Positions 16,598 through 24,347 are shown, counted from the stretch's first letter. The stretch: 27,436 nt of DNA from an uncultured bacterium (GCA_905215345.1 CAJMPR010000034.1:1-27436); one strand, 5' to 3'. Numbers and translations: made by a program. The notes: generated by a model from the sequence alone, not told the origin.

Positions 16598-17824
16598 TTA
16601 TTTCTTTTTGTTTTTGAATTCGTTAATGGCAGTGTTGACATTTATCTTTTCTCCATTTTTGAAAGCTATGATAAATGCATCTTTAAATTGTGCCGCAATT
16701 GTACGTTTGGTGCGTAATACCTTATTGTAATCAGTTGACGAACCATAAGTATATTTATATATTCCACCTTCTTTATAATAATCCACATCCTTTAATCCTT
16801 TCAGCCTTTTATCGTTTTTAGCTAATGGACGTGAAGAAGTGAGTACCTGTATCTTAAACACAGGGGCGGTACGTTCTGTTTGATTCACAACAGCTTTTTC
16901 GACCGGTATAGAAATTTGTTTATTTTCCTGACGTGTATTTATTTCGTCCTTCAAAGGAGTAGTATCGGAATTAGCGATTGTTTCCACTTCGGGCTCCGGG
17001 GTGTCTTCCGGTATAATGGTTTGGCTACTTCCGTTCAAACGAATTTCCTGTTCACGTTTATAATTCAGAAAAGCGCGGAAAATACCATTGGAAAGCGAGG
17101 TTATTCCTGCTTCCGTATTCAGATAACGTTCCTCTTCCGGGGTAGATATAAATCCTAATTCTACTAATATACTTGGCATAGCGCTTGCTTTTAACACCAG
17201 AAAACCGGCTTGATGTACACCACGGTCTACCCGTTGACAGGTATGTCGGAACTGCTTTTGTATTAATGATGCCAAATGTACGCTTTGCGACATATATTTA
17301 TCCTGCATAAATTCAAAGATAATATAGGACTCTGCAGAATTAGGGTTAAAACCTGCATATCGGGTCTTGTAGTCGCTTTCGTAAAGGATTACGGAGTTTT
17401 CTCGTTTTGCCACCTCCAGATTGGCATCCGATTTAGCAAGACCTAATGTCCACGTAGATGCACCTTTGGCCGTGCGGTTATTGGCAAGAGCATTGGTGTG
17501 GATTGAAATGAATAAATCTGCTTTGGCATCGTTGGCTATTTCTGCACGTCGGTTCAAAGGAATGAATACGTCACGTGTGCGGGTATATACCACTTTTACA
17601 TCCGAGCAATTCTTTTGTATTTGTTTGCCGAGCTTAAGTGCGACGTTTAAATTGATATTCTTTTCTTTGGAAATCTTGCCGACGGCCCCCGGGTCGTGGC
17701 CACCGTGTCCGGCATCAATGACTACAACAAAATCTTTCGCTTCAGCGCTGCCGATACAAAAAGGAAAAGTGAGCAGTCCTAAGCAAATGCATATATATAA
17801 TATGTGTCGTTTATATCGTTTCAT
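16598..17824 (-). CDS. N-acetylmuramoyl-L-alanine amidase (Amidase_3) with SPOR-like tail
   Basis: A 408-aa exported peptidoglycan hydrolase that cuts the bond between MurNAc and L-Ala. A signal peptide ends near residue 29 (GSAEA). The Amidase_3 domain (about 32-250) has the zinc ligands H40 (IDAGHGG), E54 and H109 (LFISIHTNA), and the catalytic Glu in ILVELGF. A Pro/Glu/Thr-rich linker leads to a C-terminal segment (about 325-408, FKIQVLTSSRPLAKND ... FKDAFIIAFKNGEK) that looks like a SPOR domain, which binds denuded septal glycan and would direct it to cell division. First gene of the amidase-MCE operon. Confidence 0.92.
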   Translation of the reverse strand: MKRYKRHILYICICLGLLTFPFCIGSAEAKDFVVVIDAGHGGHDPGAVGKISKEKNINLNVALKLGKQIQKNCSDVKVVYTRTRDVFIPLNRRAEIANDAKADLFISIHTNALANNRTAKGASTWTLGLAKSDANLEVAKRENSVILYESDYKTRYAGFNPNSAESYIIFEFMQDKYMSQSVHLASLIQKQFRHTCQRVDRGVHQAGFLVLKASAMPSILVELGFISTPEEERYLNTEAGITSLSNGIFRAFLNYKREQEIRLNGSSQTIIPEDTPEPEVETIANSDTTPLKDEINTRQENKQISIPVEKAVVNQTERTAPVFKIQVLTSSRPLAKNDKRLKGLKDVDYYKEGGIYKYTYGSSTDYNKVLRTKRTIAAQFKDAFIIAFKNGEKINVNTAINEFKNKKK

Positions 17825-17838
17825 ATGAAAAATCAGTG

Positions 17839-17878
17839 CAAAGATAGTGCAAACAGCTGTTTTTGTGTTGCAAATGTA
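17839..17878 (-). promoter_or_regulatory. Amidase promoter region
   Basis: The minus strand reads TATCTTTG (17839-17846) and TACATTTG (17871-17878), both exact TAnnTTTG boxes, 15 and 47 bases upstream of the ATG at 17824. A perfect palindrome AAACAGCTGTTT lies between them and AGTGCAAA is repeated at 17835 and 17846. No -33 box at standard spacing, so activator dependence is possible. Confidence 0.5.
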
Positions 17879-18041
17879 GTAGAATTTTATAGAAAACTCA
17901 TACTTTGTCTTTAAGTTTTGTTTGTAAAAGATTCATTTTAGGGGGATTTTACTTCTATGCTTGTTTTATCTTATCTTTCCGGATATATCTTTCTATTTCT
18001 TTTTTAGTTAATTTTATTCGTTTGATAGCGTTATTCTTTTG

Positions 18042-18105
18042 TTAGACAATTGTCGAATAAGCATTTGATAGTTGTAGTATAATTATTAGACAGATGTCGA
18101 ATGAA
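18042..18105. promoter_or_regulatory. Two operator-like palindromic direct repeats
   Basis: TTAGACAATTGTCGAATAAG (18042-18061) and TTAGACAGATGTCGAATGAA (18086-18105) share 16 of 20 bases. Each is centred on a GACA-NN-TGTC dyad, perfect in the first copy. The copies are 44 bp apart, about four helical turns, which fits paired binding of a dimeric regulator. They lie about 85-145 bp upstream of the symporter -7 box. Confidence 0.6.
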
Positions 18106-18187
18106 TATATCTTAGAATCTTTTCTATTAGTTTTCTACGTTCTTGTCTTTTATTTCTTCCTAAATGCTAATTTATTGATAATATCTG

Positions 18188-18195
18188 TAACTTTG
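18188..18195 (+). promoter_or_regulatory. -7 box of the symporter-like gene
   Basis: TAACTTTG matches TAnnTTTG exactly, 44 bases before the ATG at 18240. No TTTG at the expected upstream distance. Confidence 0.55.
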
Positions 18196-18239
18196 CATGG
18201 CAAATATCAATAATATAAAATAAATAAGAGAACATACTT

Positions 18240-19196
18240 ATGCTTCTTCGTTTTATAAAGAACTGGACGTTGCCTCTGGCAATGCTTGCCGGAACTTTAG
18301 GATATTTCTTTTTAACAAGAATCCCTTTAGTTGCACCTGCAAAACCCTATTTGAACGGAGCGATTGCTTTCCTTACTCCGGCTTTGATTTTTGCACAACT
18401 GTTACTTACTTTCTGTAAAGTAGAAGTGCGTGAATTGAAGCCAAAGGCATGGCATGGATGGCTACTGTTGTTTCAAACAATTTCCTGTTTGGTTGTGGCT
18501 GCTTTGCTGATATGCTGTCCTATGGAAGAAATGTATCGGGAAATTTTTGAAGGTGCTATGGTGTGTCTTATCTGTCCTACAGCTACGGCGGCGGCAGTTA
18601 TTACGGGTAAATTGGGCGGAAGTGCTTCGAGTCTGACTACTTATACTCTATTATCCAATCTTTTGGCAGCTATAGCTGTTCCTTTGGTATTTCCTTTGGT
18701 GGAACCGCATGCTGATATTACTTTTTTTACGGCATTCCTTAAAATCCTGAGTAAAGTATTCCCGTTGTTACTTTTGCCTTTCTTTATGGCTTGGTTTATG
18801 CGGGTATTTATGAAGAAAGTTCACCGATATTTATTGGGCTTTCATGATGCGGCTTTCTATCTGTGGGCTATGGCGCTCGCTATTGTCTCCGGGCAAACTG
18901 TACGTTCATTGGTAAATAGTGACGCACCGGTTTTTGTGGAAATTCTTATCGCTATAGCGGGACTGATTACTTGCTGTGTTCAATTCTATTTAGGCAAAAG
19001 GATTGGCGGACAATACAATGACCGCATTAGTGGCGGACAAGCATTGGGGCAGAAGAACACAGTGCTTGCCATCTGGATGGCCTATACTTATCTGAACCCA
19101 CTATCTTCGGTGGGACCGGGTTCGTATGTACTGTGGCAGAACATCATCAATAGTTATCAGTTGTGGAAAAAGAGAAAAAAAGAACTAATAAATTGA
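18240..19196 (+). CDS. Bile acid:sodium symporter family (BASS-like) membrane protein
   Basis: A 318-aa integral membrane protein with about nine to ten hydrophobic helices spread over its whole length. The segments ICPTATAAAVITGKLGG and GQALGQKNTVLAIWMAYTYLNPLSSVGPG resemble the discontinuous helix regions around the two sodium sites of the BASS fold (ASBT-like). Members carry organic acids such as bile acids, pantoate or keto acids; the substrate here cannot be read, so a bile-acid role is only a possibility. It is a single gene with its own operator-rich promoter region and is the last chromosomal gene before the mobile element. Confidence 0.82.
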   Translation: MLLRFIKNWTLPLAMLAGTLGYFFLTRIPLVAPAKPYLNGAIAFLTPALIFAQLLLTFCKVEVRELKPKAWHGWLLLFQTISCLVVAALLICCPMEEMYREIFEGAMVCLICPTATAAAVITGKLGGSASSLTTYTLLSNLLAAIAVPLVFPLVEPHADITFFTAFLKILSKVFPLLLLPFFMAWFMRVFMKKVHRYLLGFHDAAFYLWAMALAIVSGQTVRSLVNSDAPVFVEILIAIAGLITCCVQFYLGKRIGGQYNDRISGGQALGQKNTVLAIWMAYTYLNPLSSVGPGSYVLWQNIINSYQLWKKRKKELIN

Positions 19197-19284
19197 ATAT
19201 AAATAGTTGATATATAGTATTTTATTATTGTTGTATCTTATTTCCTTTGTTTTGCTTGTTTTCTATATTTAGCCTATAAATTCC

Positions 19285-19366
19285 TTTATTTTGTTACCAG
19301 TTTGTTACTCAGATAGTGTTGAGTAACAAAAATAAATACTATATTTGCCATCGGTAACAAAATAAA
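19285..19366. promoter_or_regulatory. Nested inverted repeats around the integrase promoter
   Basis: The outer arms 19285-19298 (TTTATTTTGTTACC) and 19353-19366 are 14 bp and perfect. The inner arms 19301-19311 (TTTGTTACTCA) and 19320-19330 are 11 bp, perfect, with an 8-bp spacer. All four arms share TTTGTTAC. A -7 box TATATTTG (19340-19347) with TTG at 19319-19321, 18 bp upstream, lies within, so binding would cover the promoter. These could be recombinase core/arm sites, an autoregulatory operator, or both. Confidence 0.75.
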
Positions 19367-19375
19367 AACATAAGT

Positions 19376-20569
19376 ATGGCGAAGAAAAAACAAGAGGTCA
19401 AACTGAAAGAACCTGTAAGAATCAGATTTAAGCAGCTTGCCAATGGTAATCAATCCATCTATTTGGATTATTACACTGGTGACGTGATTAGAAAAGAAAA
19501 CTATGTTGGTGGTAAACGGCAATATGAGTTTTTGAAGTTGTATCTAATCCCCGAAAAGACGAGGGAAGATAAGACAAAGAATGAAGCGACTTTGGCACTT
19601 GCCAAAGCTATTCAGAGTAAACGGATTGTTGAGTTGCAGAATGATGCGCACGGATTTCAAAATACTAATAAATCCAAAGCAAACGTACTTGATTATTTAG
19701 TGGATATGCGACAGCAATCTAAGGAGCGTGGCAGTCTGAATTACGAAAAGACTATTGGGAATACTATCCGTGAATTGAAATTGTTTAGAGGGGATTATAT
19801 CGCTTTTCGTGATATTGATAAGGATTTCCTTAGTAGTTTTGTGGATTTCTTAAAGCAGGCAAAGAAAGCGAGTAAATACGGAGTAACAAAAGCAGGCGGA
19901 TTATTAAGCAATAATTCGGTAGTTGCTTATTATGGAGTATTGCGGACTGCTATAAATAGGGCTTATAAAGATGGCATTATAACAGTAAACCCGACAAAAG
20001 AGTTTGACTTTGCCGATAAAGTAAAAGCAGAAGCAAGCCGTAGAGAGTATTTGACAATGGAGGAATTGAGGTTACTTATTGCTACGGAGTGCAAGTATGA
20101 GATAATGAAACAAGCCTTTCTTTTCAGTTGTTTGTGTGGGTTGCGTGTAAGCGATATAAGAAAATTGAAGTGGAACGATTTACAGAAAAGCGGTGAAAGA
20201 ATAAGAATTGAAATCAAGATGCAGAAAACCAAGGAGCCGCTTTACTTGCCTATATCCGATGAAGCGTTAAAGTGGTTGCCGCAACAAAATGAAGCAAAAG
20301 GCGATGATTTGATTTTTCCTTTGACGCATGAGGGAACTATAAATAAAATACTTCAAAAATGGGCGAAAGACGCAGGGATTATTAAGCATATCTCGTTTCA
20401 TGTTGCCCGGCATACCCATGCTACCATGATGCTTACATTGGGGGCTGACTTGTACACAGTTAGCAAATTGTTAGGACATAAAAATATTGCCACAACTCAA
20501 ATTTATGCGAAGATTGTCGATAAGAAAAAAGAAGAAGCTATAAGTTTGATACCGAATTTGACGGACTGA
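19376..20569 (+). CDS. Tyrosine recombinase / site-specific integrase
   Basis: A 397-aa tyrosine integrase of the Bacteroidetes mobile-element type. The N-terminal region (about 10-90) is an arm-type DNA-binding domain (IRFKQLANGNQSIYLDYYTG); about 95-215 is a SAM-like core-binding domain; about 220-390 is catalytic. The catalytic residues are complete: R257 (CGLRVSD), K284 (MQKTKE), H342 and R345 (HVARH), H368 (LLGHKN) and nucleophile Y377 (IYAKI). It would integrate and excise the element by strand exchange. It begins 10 bases after the nested repeats and ends at its own terminator. Codon use is AT-rich, unlike the mob block downstream. Confidence 0.95.
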   Translation: MAKKKQEVKLKEPVRIRFKQLANGNQSIYLDYYTGDVIRKENYVGGKRQYEFLKLYLIPEKTREDKTKNEATLALAKAIQSKRIVELQNDAHGFQNTNKSKANVLDYLVDMRQQSKERGSLNYEKTIGNTIRELKLFRGDYIAFRDIDKDFLSSFVDFLKQAKKASKYGVTKAGGLLSNNSVVAYYGVLRTAINRAYKDGIITVNPTKEFDFADKVKAEASRREYLTMEELRLLIATECKYEIMKQAFLFSCLCGLRVSDIRKLKWNDLQKSGERIRIEIKMQKTKEPLYLPISDEALKWLPQQNEAKGDDLIFPLTHEGTINKILQKWAKDAGIIKHISFHVARHTHATMMLTLGADLYTVSKLLGHKNIATTQIYAKIVDKKKEEAISLIPNLTD

Positions 20570-20574
20570 TTTAA

Positions 20575-20622
20575 AAAGAAAGTATGGTTATATCACAGTT
20601 ACCGTACTTTCTTTCTTTTTTT
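20575..20622 (+). terminator. Intrinsic terminator after the integrase
   Basis: AAAGAAAGTATGG (20575-20587) pairs with CCGTACTTTCTTT (20602-20614) with one G-T wobble, followed by a seven-T run (20616-20622). It separates the integrase from the following gene. Confidence 0.85.
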
Positions 20623-20645
20623 GTCTTTGTTTAGCCGGAAAAATA

Positions 20646-20653
20646 TATCTTTG
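20646..20653 (+). promoter_or_regulatory. -7 box of the 309-aa unknown gene
   Basis: TATCTTTG matches TAnnTTTG, 27 bases upstream of the ATG at 20681. TTTG sequences lie 16 and 22 bp upstream, neither at ideal spacing. Confidence 0.5.
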
Positions 20654-20680
20654 TTTCTACTAACTGAAACATAGATTATT

Positions 20681-21610
20681 ATGACAGAAGAAGAACTGAA
20701 AATAAAATTCGACCATATACAAGGTATATTCAATCGCTGTATCAATCATGCCAGCCAAGTTATGATAGATAATATTGCCTCTAAGTCCTTATATTTCGAC
20801 GCAGAACAGGCTGATAAACTGGAACAGCAAGAATATGTTCGTACCACTGATGAGTTGGTGCAGTTATATATTCGTTATTCTGTGTTGAATGATATTCAAT
20901 ATTTTTATTCTGTATCTGATTTCTTTTGGGAAAGCGGTTTTTATGAATCCTTGAAATCCGATGAGAAAAGAAAATACATGTCGTTTAATCCTCTTTCATT
21001 TGATTATTCCCGATATGAACAAGATAATACGGTTTATGATGAAGAACTGCCTTATTTCTCCGTAGTAGTCAAAGTTGTTGTGTTAGAAAGATATTCGGCA
21101 TACTTGCGAAAAAAGAAAGAAGATAAGGTGCAAGTGGAAATGCAACCACAACAGGAACGGAAAGAACCGCAACCAATTCAAGATGAATACCAAGAGCCTA
21201 AAATTATACCCCATATTGCTAAAACTGAAAATCCTTTTAAGTCTATTTTAAACGATAGGCAAATAGAGTTATTGGTAGAGTGTATCAATGAGGTAGAGAT
21301 TTTCAATGCCCCTATGACTTTTGAAGATTTGAAAGCGATACTTTCTTGTAAGCCTAAAGTTATATTTAGGTCTAATAACAACAGGCAAGTAGCTTTTCTT
21401 TTTTCGGAGTTAAGCAGTCGTGGTTTCATAACATCTAATTGGCAATCGGTTATTGCAAATAGCAGGCTGTTTCTTACAAAGAATACAAAAAGGGATAAAT
21501 ATCTAAATCAAGGGGATTTAGCTACAGCTACCAATTATGTGAAAGATTTGGAGCATGAAAAAGAATATGCGACTATTAGAAACTATATCAAACAACTGAA
21601 AAAACTTTAA
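20681..21610 (+). CDS. Unknown protein of the mobile element, two-part architecture
   Basis: A 309-aa soluble protein I cannot assign to a named family. The N-terminal half (about 1-145) is acidic and rich in Tyr/Phe (YFYSVSDFFWESGFYESL). A Gln/Pro/Glu-rich linker (about 150-180) joins a basic C-terminal domain (about 185-309) with FNAPMTFEDLKAILSC, RSNNNRQVAFLFSELSSRGFI and LATATNYVKDLEHEKEYATI. That last part has the look of a winged-helix or similar nucleic-acid-binding fold and seems to recur in Bacteroides mobile elements, from memory only. It lies alone between the integrase terminator and the small HTH gene. A role in regulating excision or in replication is a guess. Confidence 0.6.
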   Translation: MTEEELKIKFDHIQGIFNRCINHASQVMIDNIASKSLYFDAEQADKLEQQEYVRTTDELVQLYIRYSVLNDIQYFYSVSDFFWESGFYESLKSDEKRKYMSFNPLSFDYSRYEQDNTVYDEELPYFSVVVKVVVLERYSAYLRKKKEDKVQVEMQPQQERKEPQPIQDEYQEPKIIPHIAKTENPFKSILNDRQIELLVECINEVEIFNAPMTFEDLKAILSCKPKVIFRSNNNRQVAFLFSELSSRGFITSNWQSVIANSRLFLTKNTKRDKYLNQGDLATATNYVKDLEHEKEYATIRNYIKQLKKL

Positions 21611-21676
21611 GAATAGGTTAAGACCTCAAACATAGTTTAATCCGCTATCAAGCTATTCCTCAATACTTTTGCCCCC

Positions 21677-21712
21677 GTAATCGATTACAAGAAACCGGAG
21701 GGCATGCACTCC
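21677..21712. promoter_or_regulatory. Two palindromes upstream of the small HTH gene
   Basis: GTAATCGATTAC (21677-21688) is a perfect 12-bp palindrome; GGAGGGCATGCACTCC (21697-21712) is a 16-bp palindrome with one mismatched pair. Their centres are 22 bp apart, two helical turns. A -7-like TACTTTTG at 21664-21671 lies just upstream. They are candidate operators for the HTH protein or accessory sites for excision. Confidence 0.5.
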
Positions 21713-21741
21713 ATATTGTCTAACGCAAATACTTTTGTTAT

Positions 21742-22029
21742 ATGGAAACAAGTATTGAGAAGCGAGTTGCAGAACTCGAAAATTTAGTGTTCCTTTCAAA
21801 GAATGTGCTTAGTTTTGATGAAGCGAGCAAGTTCTTGAACCTTTCAAAAAGTTACCTGTACAAGCTGACTTCGGGTAACTTGATACCCCATTACAAGCCG
21901 CAGGGCAAAATGCTTTATTTTGAGAAAGCGGAATTAGAAGCGTGGTTGCGTCAGAACCCGGTGAAGACGCAGGCGCAGATAGAGCAGGAAGCGCAGAAAT
22001 ATATCCTTAACCGTCCCTTAAAGAAATAG
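21742..22029 (+). CDS. Excisionase-like helix-turn-helix protein
   Basis: A 95-aa protein. A short N-terminal coiled-coil-like segment (IEKRVAELENLVFLSK) is followed by a MerR/HTH_17-type winged helix (about 22-72): SFDEASKFLNLSKSYLYKLTSGNLIPHY, then the wing KMLYFEKAELEAWL. Such proteins act as excisionases (recombination directionality factors) or local repressors on Bacteroides mobile elements; sequence alone cannot separate these. The gene ends 5 bases before the ATPase gene, so the two are co-transcribed. Its G+C content rises toward the end, marking the start of the different-composition block. Confidence 0.85.
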   Translation: METSIEKRVAELENLVFLSKNVLSFDEASKFLNLSKSYLYKLTSGNLIPHYKPQGKMLYFEKAELEAWLRQNPVKTQAQIEQEAQKYILNRPLKK

Positions 22030-22034
22030 CGGCT

Positions 22035-23108
22035 ATGGAAAATAGAAAAGCGACAGAAGCCGGGCAGGATGTCACCATGCAGAAAGAGGATTTTGCAGCC
22101 CTTTGGAAAACCATCCATCTAAAGGTGACGGACACTTACGAAGTGCCGCCCGAAATACTCTGGGTGAACGGCTCTACCATTGGCACGCTGGGTAATTTCA
22201 GCGCATCCACAGGAAAAGCCAAGAGCAAAAAGACATTCAACATTTCCGCCATCGTTGCGGCAGCGTTGAAGAATGACGAGGTACTGAAGTATTCGGCATA
22301 TCTGCCACCGAACAAGCGGAAAATCCTCTATGTAGATACCGAGCAGAGCAAATACCATTGCCATAAGGTCATGGAGCGTATTTTGCGACTTGCCGGACTG
22401 CCTACCGACAAGGACAGGGACGATTTTGTTTTCATCGTGCTAAGGGAGCAGACCCCCGACAAGCGGAAACAGATTATCGGCTATATGCTTGAAAATATGC
22501 CCGATGTGGGGTTGCTCATCATTGACGGAATCCGTGACTTGATGTATGACATCAACAGCCCCAGCGAATCAACCGACCTAATCAACCTCTTGATGCGCTG
22601 GTCAAGCGGATATAACCTGCATATCCACACTGTACTGCATTTGAATAAGGGGGATGACAACACAAGGGGGCATATCGGTACGGAACTGAACAACAAGGCT
22701 GAAACCGTCCTGCAAATCACGAAAAGCCAGCAGGACGGCAACATAAGCGAGGTAAAGGCGATGCACATACGTGACCGGGAGTTTGCCCCGTTCGCATTCC
22801 GTATCAACGACAGCGCATTGCCCGAAGTCGTGGACGGTTATGTATTCAAGCAGCCCAGCCAAGACAGGGGTTTTTCACTGGCAGAACTGACGGAGCAACA
22901 GCACAGGACAGCTTTGGAAAACGGTTTTGGCAAACAGGTTATATATGGTTATGAGAATGTCCTAAAGACCTTGAAACAGGGTTATGCGAGTATCGGCTAC
23001 GAGCGTGGGCGCAATATCCATGTGGATTTGAACAAATTTCTTGTGAACAAGCGCATGATTGTGAAAGAGGGCAAAGGCTACCGCTACAATCCCGATTTCC
23101 ATTATTAA
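22035..23108 (+). CDS. RecA-fold ATPase, RepA-like helicase of the mobile element
   Basis: A 357-aa P-loop protein. The Walker A region is ASTGKAKSKKTF (about residues 56-67), a variant with Lys-rich loop seen in replicative RepA/KaiC-like ATPases; the Walker B is VGLLIIDGIRDL (about 157-168); HTVLHLNK matches the sensor region of RSF1010 RepA-type hexameric helicases. The C-terminal 80 residues (RGFSLAELTEQQHRTALENG ...) look like a winged-helix DNA-binding tail. Together with the primase behind it, it could drive replication of the excised circle. It is cotranscribed with the HTH gene. G+C is visibly higher than in the integrase. Confidence 0.85.
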   Translation: MENRKATEAGQDVTMQKEDFAALWKTIHLKVTDTYEVPPEILWVNGSTIGTLGNFSASTGKAKSKKTFNISAIVAAALKNDEVLKYSAYLPPNKRKILYVDTEQSKYHCHKVMERILRLAGLPTDKDRDDFVFIVLREQTPDKRKQIIGYMLENMPDVGLLIIDGIRDLMYDINSPSESTDLINLLMRWSSGYNLHIHTVLHLNKGDDNTRGHIGTELNNKAETVLQITKSQQDGNISEVKAMHIRDREFAPFAFRINDSALPEVVDGYVFKQPSQDRGFSLAELTEQQHRTALENGFGKQVIYGYENVLKTLKQGYASIGYERGRNIHVDLNKFLVNKRMIVKEGKGYRYNPDFHY

Positions 23109-23119
23109 AAATCGGTTTG

Positions 23120-23221
23120 GTTTAGTCCGGGTGTATATATAAGCGGAACGGACTTACTATTTCCCTGTATTGGCAACAAGTAGGTTTAGTATGGTACGGG
23201 TGTATATATAGCGGACTAAAC
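23120..23221. repeat. Iteron-like repeats between helicase and primase genes
   Basis: CGGGTGTATATATA occurs twice in direct orientation (23128-23141 and 23197-23210, 69 bp apart). GTTTAGTCCG (23120-23129) and CGGACTAAAC (23212-23221) form a perfect 10-bp inverted repeat that encloses them, and GGTTTAGT is repeated directly at 23119 and 23183. The AT-rich TATATATA parts could melt easily. The position between replication genes suggests an origin or an operator. Confidence 0.6.
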
Positions 23222-23271
23222 AGGACTGGCGCACTTTTCAATTATTCTTTCAACCATTAAAAGAAAATATT

Positions 23272-24237
23272 ATGAATATCGAAGATATAAAGAAAATATC
23301 CATTGTGGATTATTTGCACAGCTTGGGCTATTCACCCGTCAAGCAGCAGGGAAACGGTTTATGGTACAAATCACCGTTGAGGGAGGAACAGGAAGCGTCC
23401 TTTAAGGTGAATACCGACCGCAATCTCTGGTATGATTTTGGCGCAGGCAAAGGCGGCAACATCATCGCACTGGCAAAGGAACTTTATTGCTCTGACCATC
23501 TGCCATACCTTTTAAACCGGATAGCGGAACAGACACCGCACGTCCGCCCGGTCAATTTTTCATTTCGCCAGCGGAGGACGGAGCCGAGTTTCCAGCATTT
23601 GGAAGTCCGTGACCTCACCCATCCGGCATTGCTCCGTTACTTGCAGGGGCGTGGCATCAACATCGGACTGGCAAAAAGAGAATGCAAGGAACTCCATTTC
23701 ACCCATAACGGCAAACCGTTCTTTGCCATCGGTTTCCCGAATATGGCAGGCGGTTACGAGGTGCGCAATTCCTTTTTCAAAGGCTGCATCGCCCCGAAAG
23801 ACATCACCCACATACGGCAGCAGGGAGAACCGAGAGAGAAATGTTTGGTATTCGAGGGATTTATGGACTATCTTTCTTTCCTCACGCTCCGGATGAAGAA
23901 CTGTCCGACCATGCCCGACCTTGACAGGCAGGATTATGTCATTCTCAACTCTACCGCCAATGTGTCGAAAGCCATTGATGTACTGTCACTGTATGAGCGC
24001 ATACATTGTATGCTTGACAATGACAAGGCAGGGTATAAAGCGACACAGGCTATCGCATCGGAATACTCCTATCGTGTACGTGATTTCTCGCACAATTACA
24101 GGGGTTATTCGGACTTGAACGATTATCTGTGCGGTAGGAAGCAGGAGCAGAAAAACAGTATCAGCCAAGCGCAGGAAATGAAGCAGGAAACCGGACAACG
24201 TACCGCCCCAAGACAGAAAAGAGGCAGGGGCATTTAG
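23272..24237 (+). CDS. DNA primase-like protein with Toprim domain
   Basis: A 321-aa primase. The N-terminal 70 residues (ISIVDYLHSLGYSP ... YKSPLREEQEASFKVN ... LWYDFGAGKGGNIIALA) follow the DnaG CHC2 zinc-finger fold, but no Cys is present before residue 70, so no zinc should be bound. The Toprim domain (about 185-285) has the Glu in CLVFEGFMDYL and the DxD in MLDNDKAGYKA needed for Mg. It lacks the large polymerase N-terminal lobe of DnaG, so activity may need its helicase partner. The C-terminal 40 residues are Gln/Lys-rich and probably disordered. It sits between the putative origin and oriT. Confidence 0.87.
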   Translation: MNIEDIKKISIVDYLHSLGYSPVKQQGNGLWYKSPLREEQEASFKVNTDRNLWYDFGAGKGGNIIALAKELYCSDHLPYLLNRIAEQTPHVRPVNFSFRQRRTEPSFQHLEVRDLTHPALLRYLQGRGINIGLAKRECKELHFTHNGKPFFAIGFPNMAGGYEVRNSFFKGCIAPKDITHIRQQGEPREKCLVFEGFMDYLSFLTLRMKNCPTMPDLDRQDYVILNSTANVSKAIDVLSLYERIHCMLDNDKAGYKATQAIASEYSYRVRDFSHNYRGYSDLNDYLCGRKQEQKNSISQAQEMKQETGQRTAPRQKRGRGI

Positions 24238-24249
24238 TCCGGCAGAGTT

Positions 24250-24347
24250 ACCAACGGCAGGCGGTTTAATTTGGAGAGCAAGGTTATGTTTCGGTAGACC
24301 GAAACCACCTTGCTTTGCTGACCGCAAAGAAAATTTCTCCCGTTGGT
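24250..24347. other. Candidate origin of transfer (oriT)
   Basis: Nested symmetrical elements lie directly upstream of mobC: outer ACCAACGG (24250-24257) with CCGTTGGT (24340-24347); middle AGCAAGGT (24277-24284) with ACCTTGCT (24307-24314); inner GTTTCGGT (24288-24295) with ACCGAAAC (24298-24305), a 2-nt loop; and a side hairpin CTTTGC (24313-24318) with GCAAAG (24324-24329). All arms are exact. Multiple hairpins next to a relaxosome gene are the usual form of oriT. The nick site cannot be assigned. Confidence 0.7.

Larger units (their letters stand above)
17825..18239. other. Divergent regulatory region amidase / symporter
   Basis: A stretch of 415 bases, AT-rich, no credible gene. It contains two -7 boxes for the amidase near 17839-17878, a 12-bp palindrome AAACAGCTGTTT at 17851-17862, two operator-like direct repeats at 18042-18061 and 18086-18105, and the symporter -7 box at 18188-18195. 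Confidence 0.6.

Noticed and set aside
19197..19284. tRNA gene or tRNA-derived attachment site beside the integrase
   Set aside because: No cloverleaf or TTCGA-type T-loop was found and no matching direct repeat at the right end of the window.
23109..23271. CRISPR array
   Set aside because: Only two repeat copies of 14 bp, no regular spacers and no cas genes; better explained as iterons or operators.
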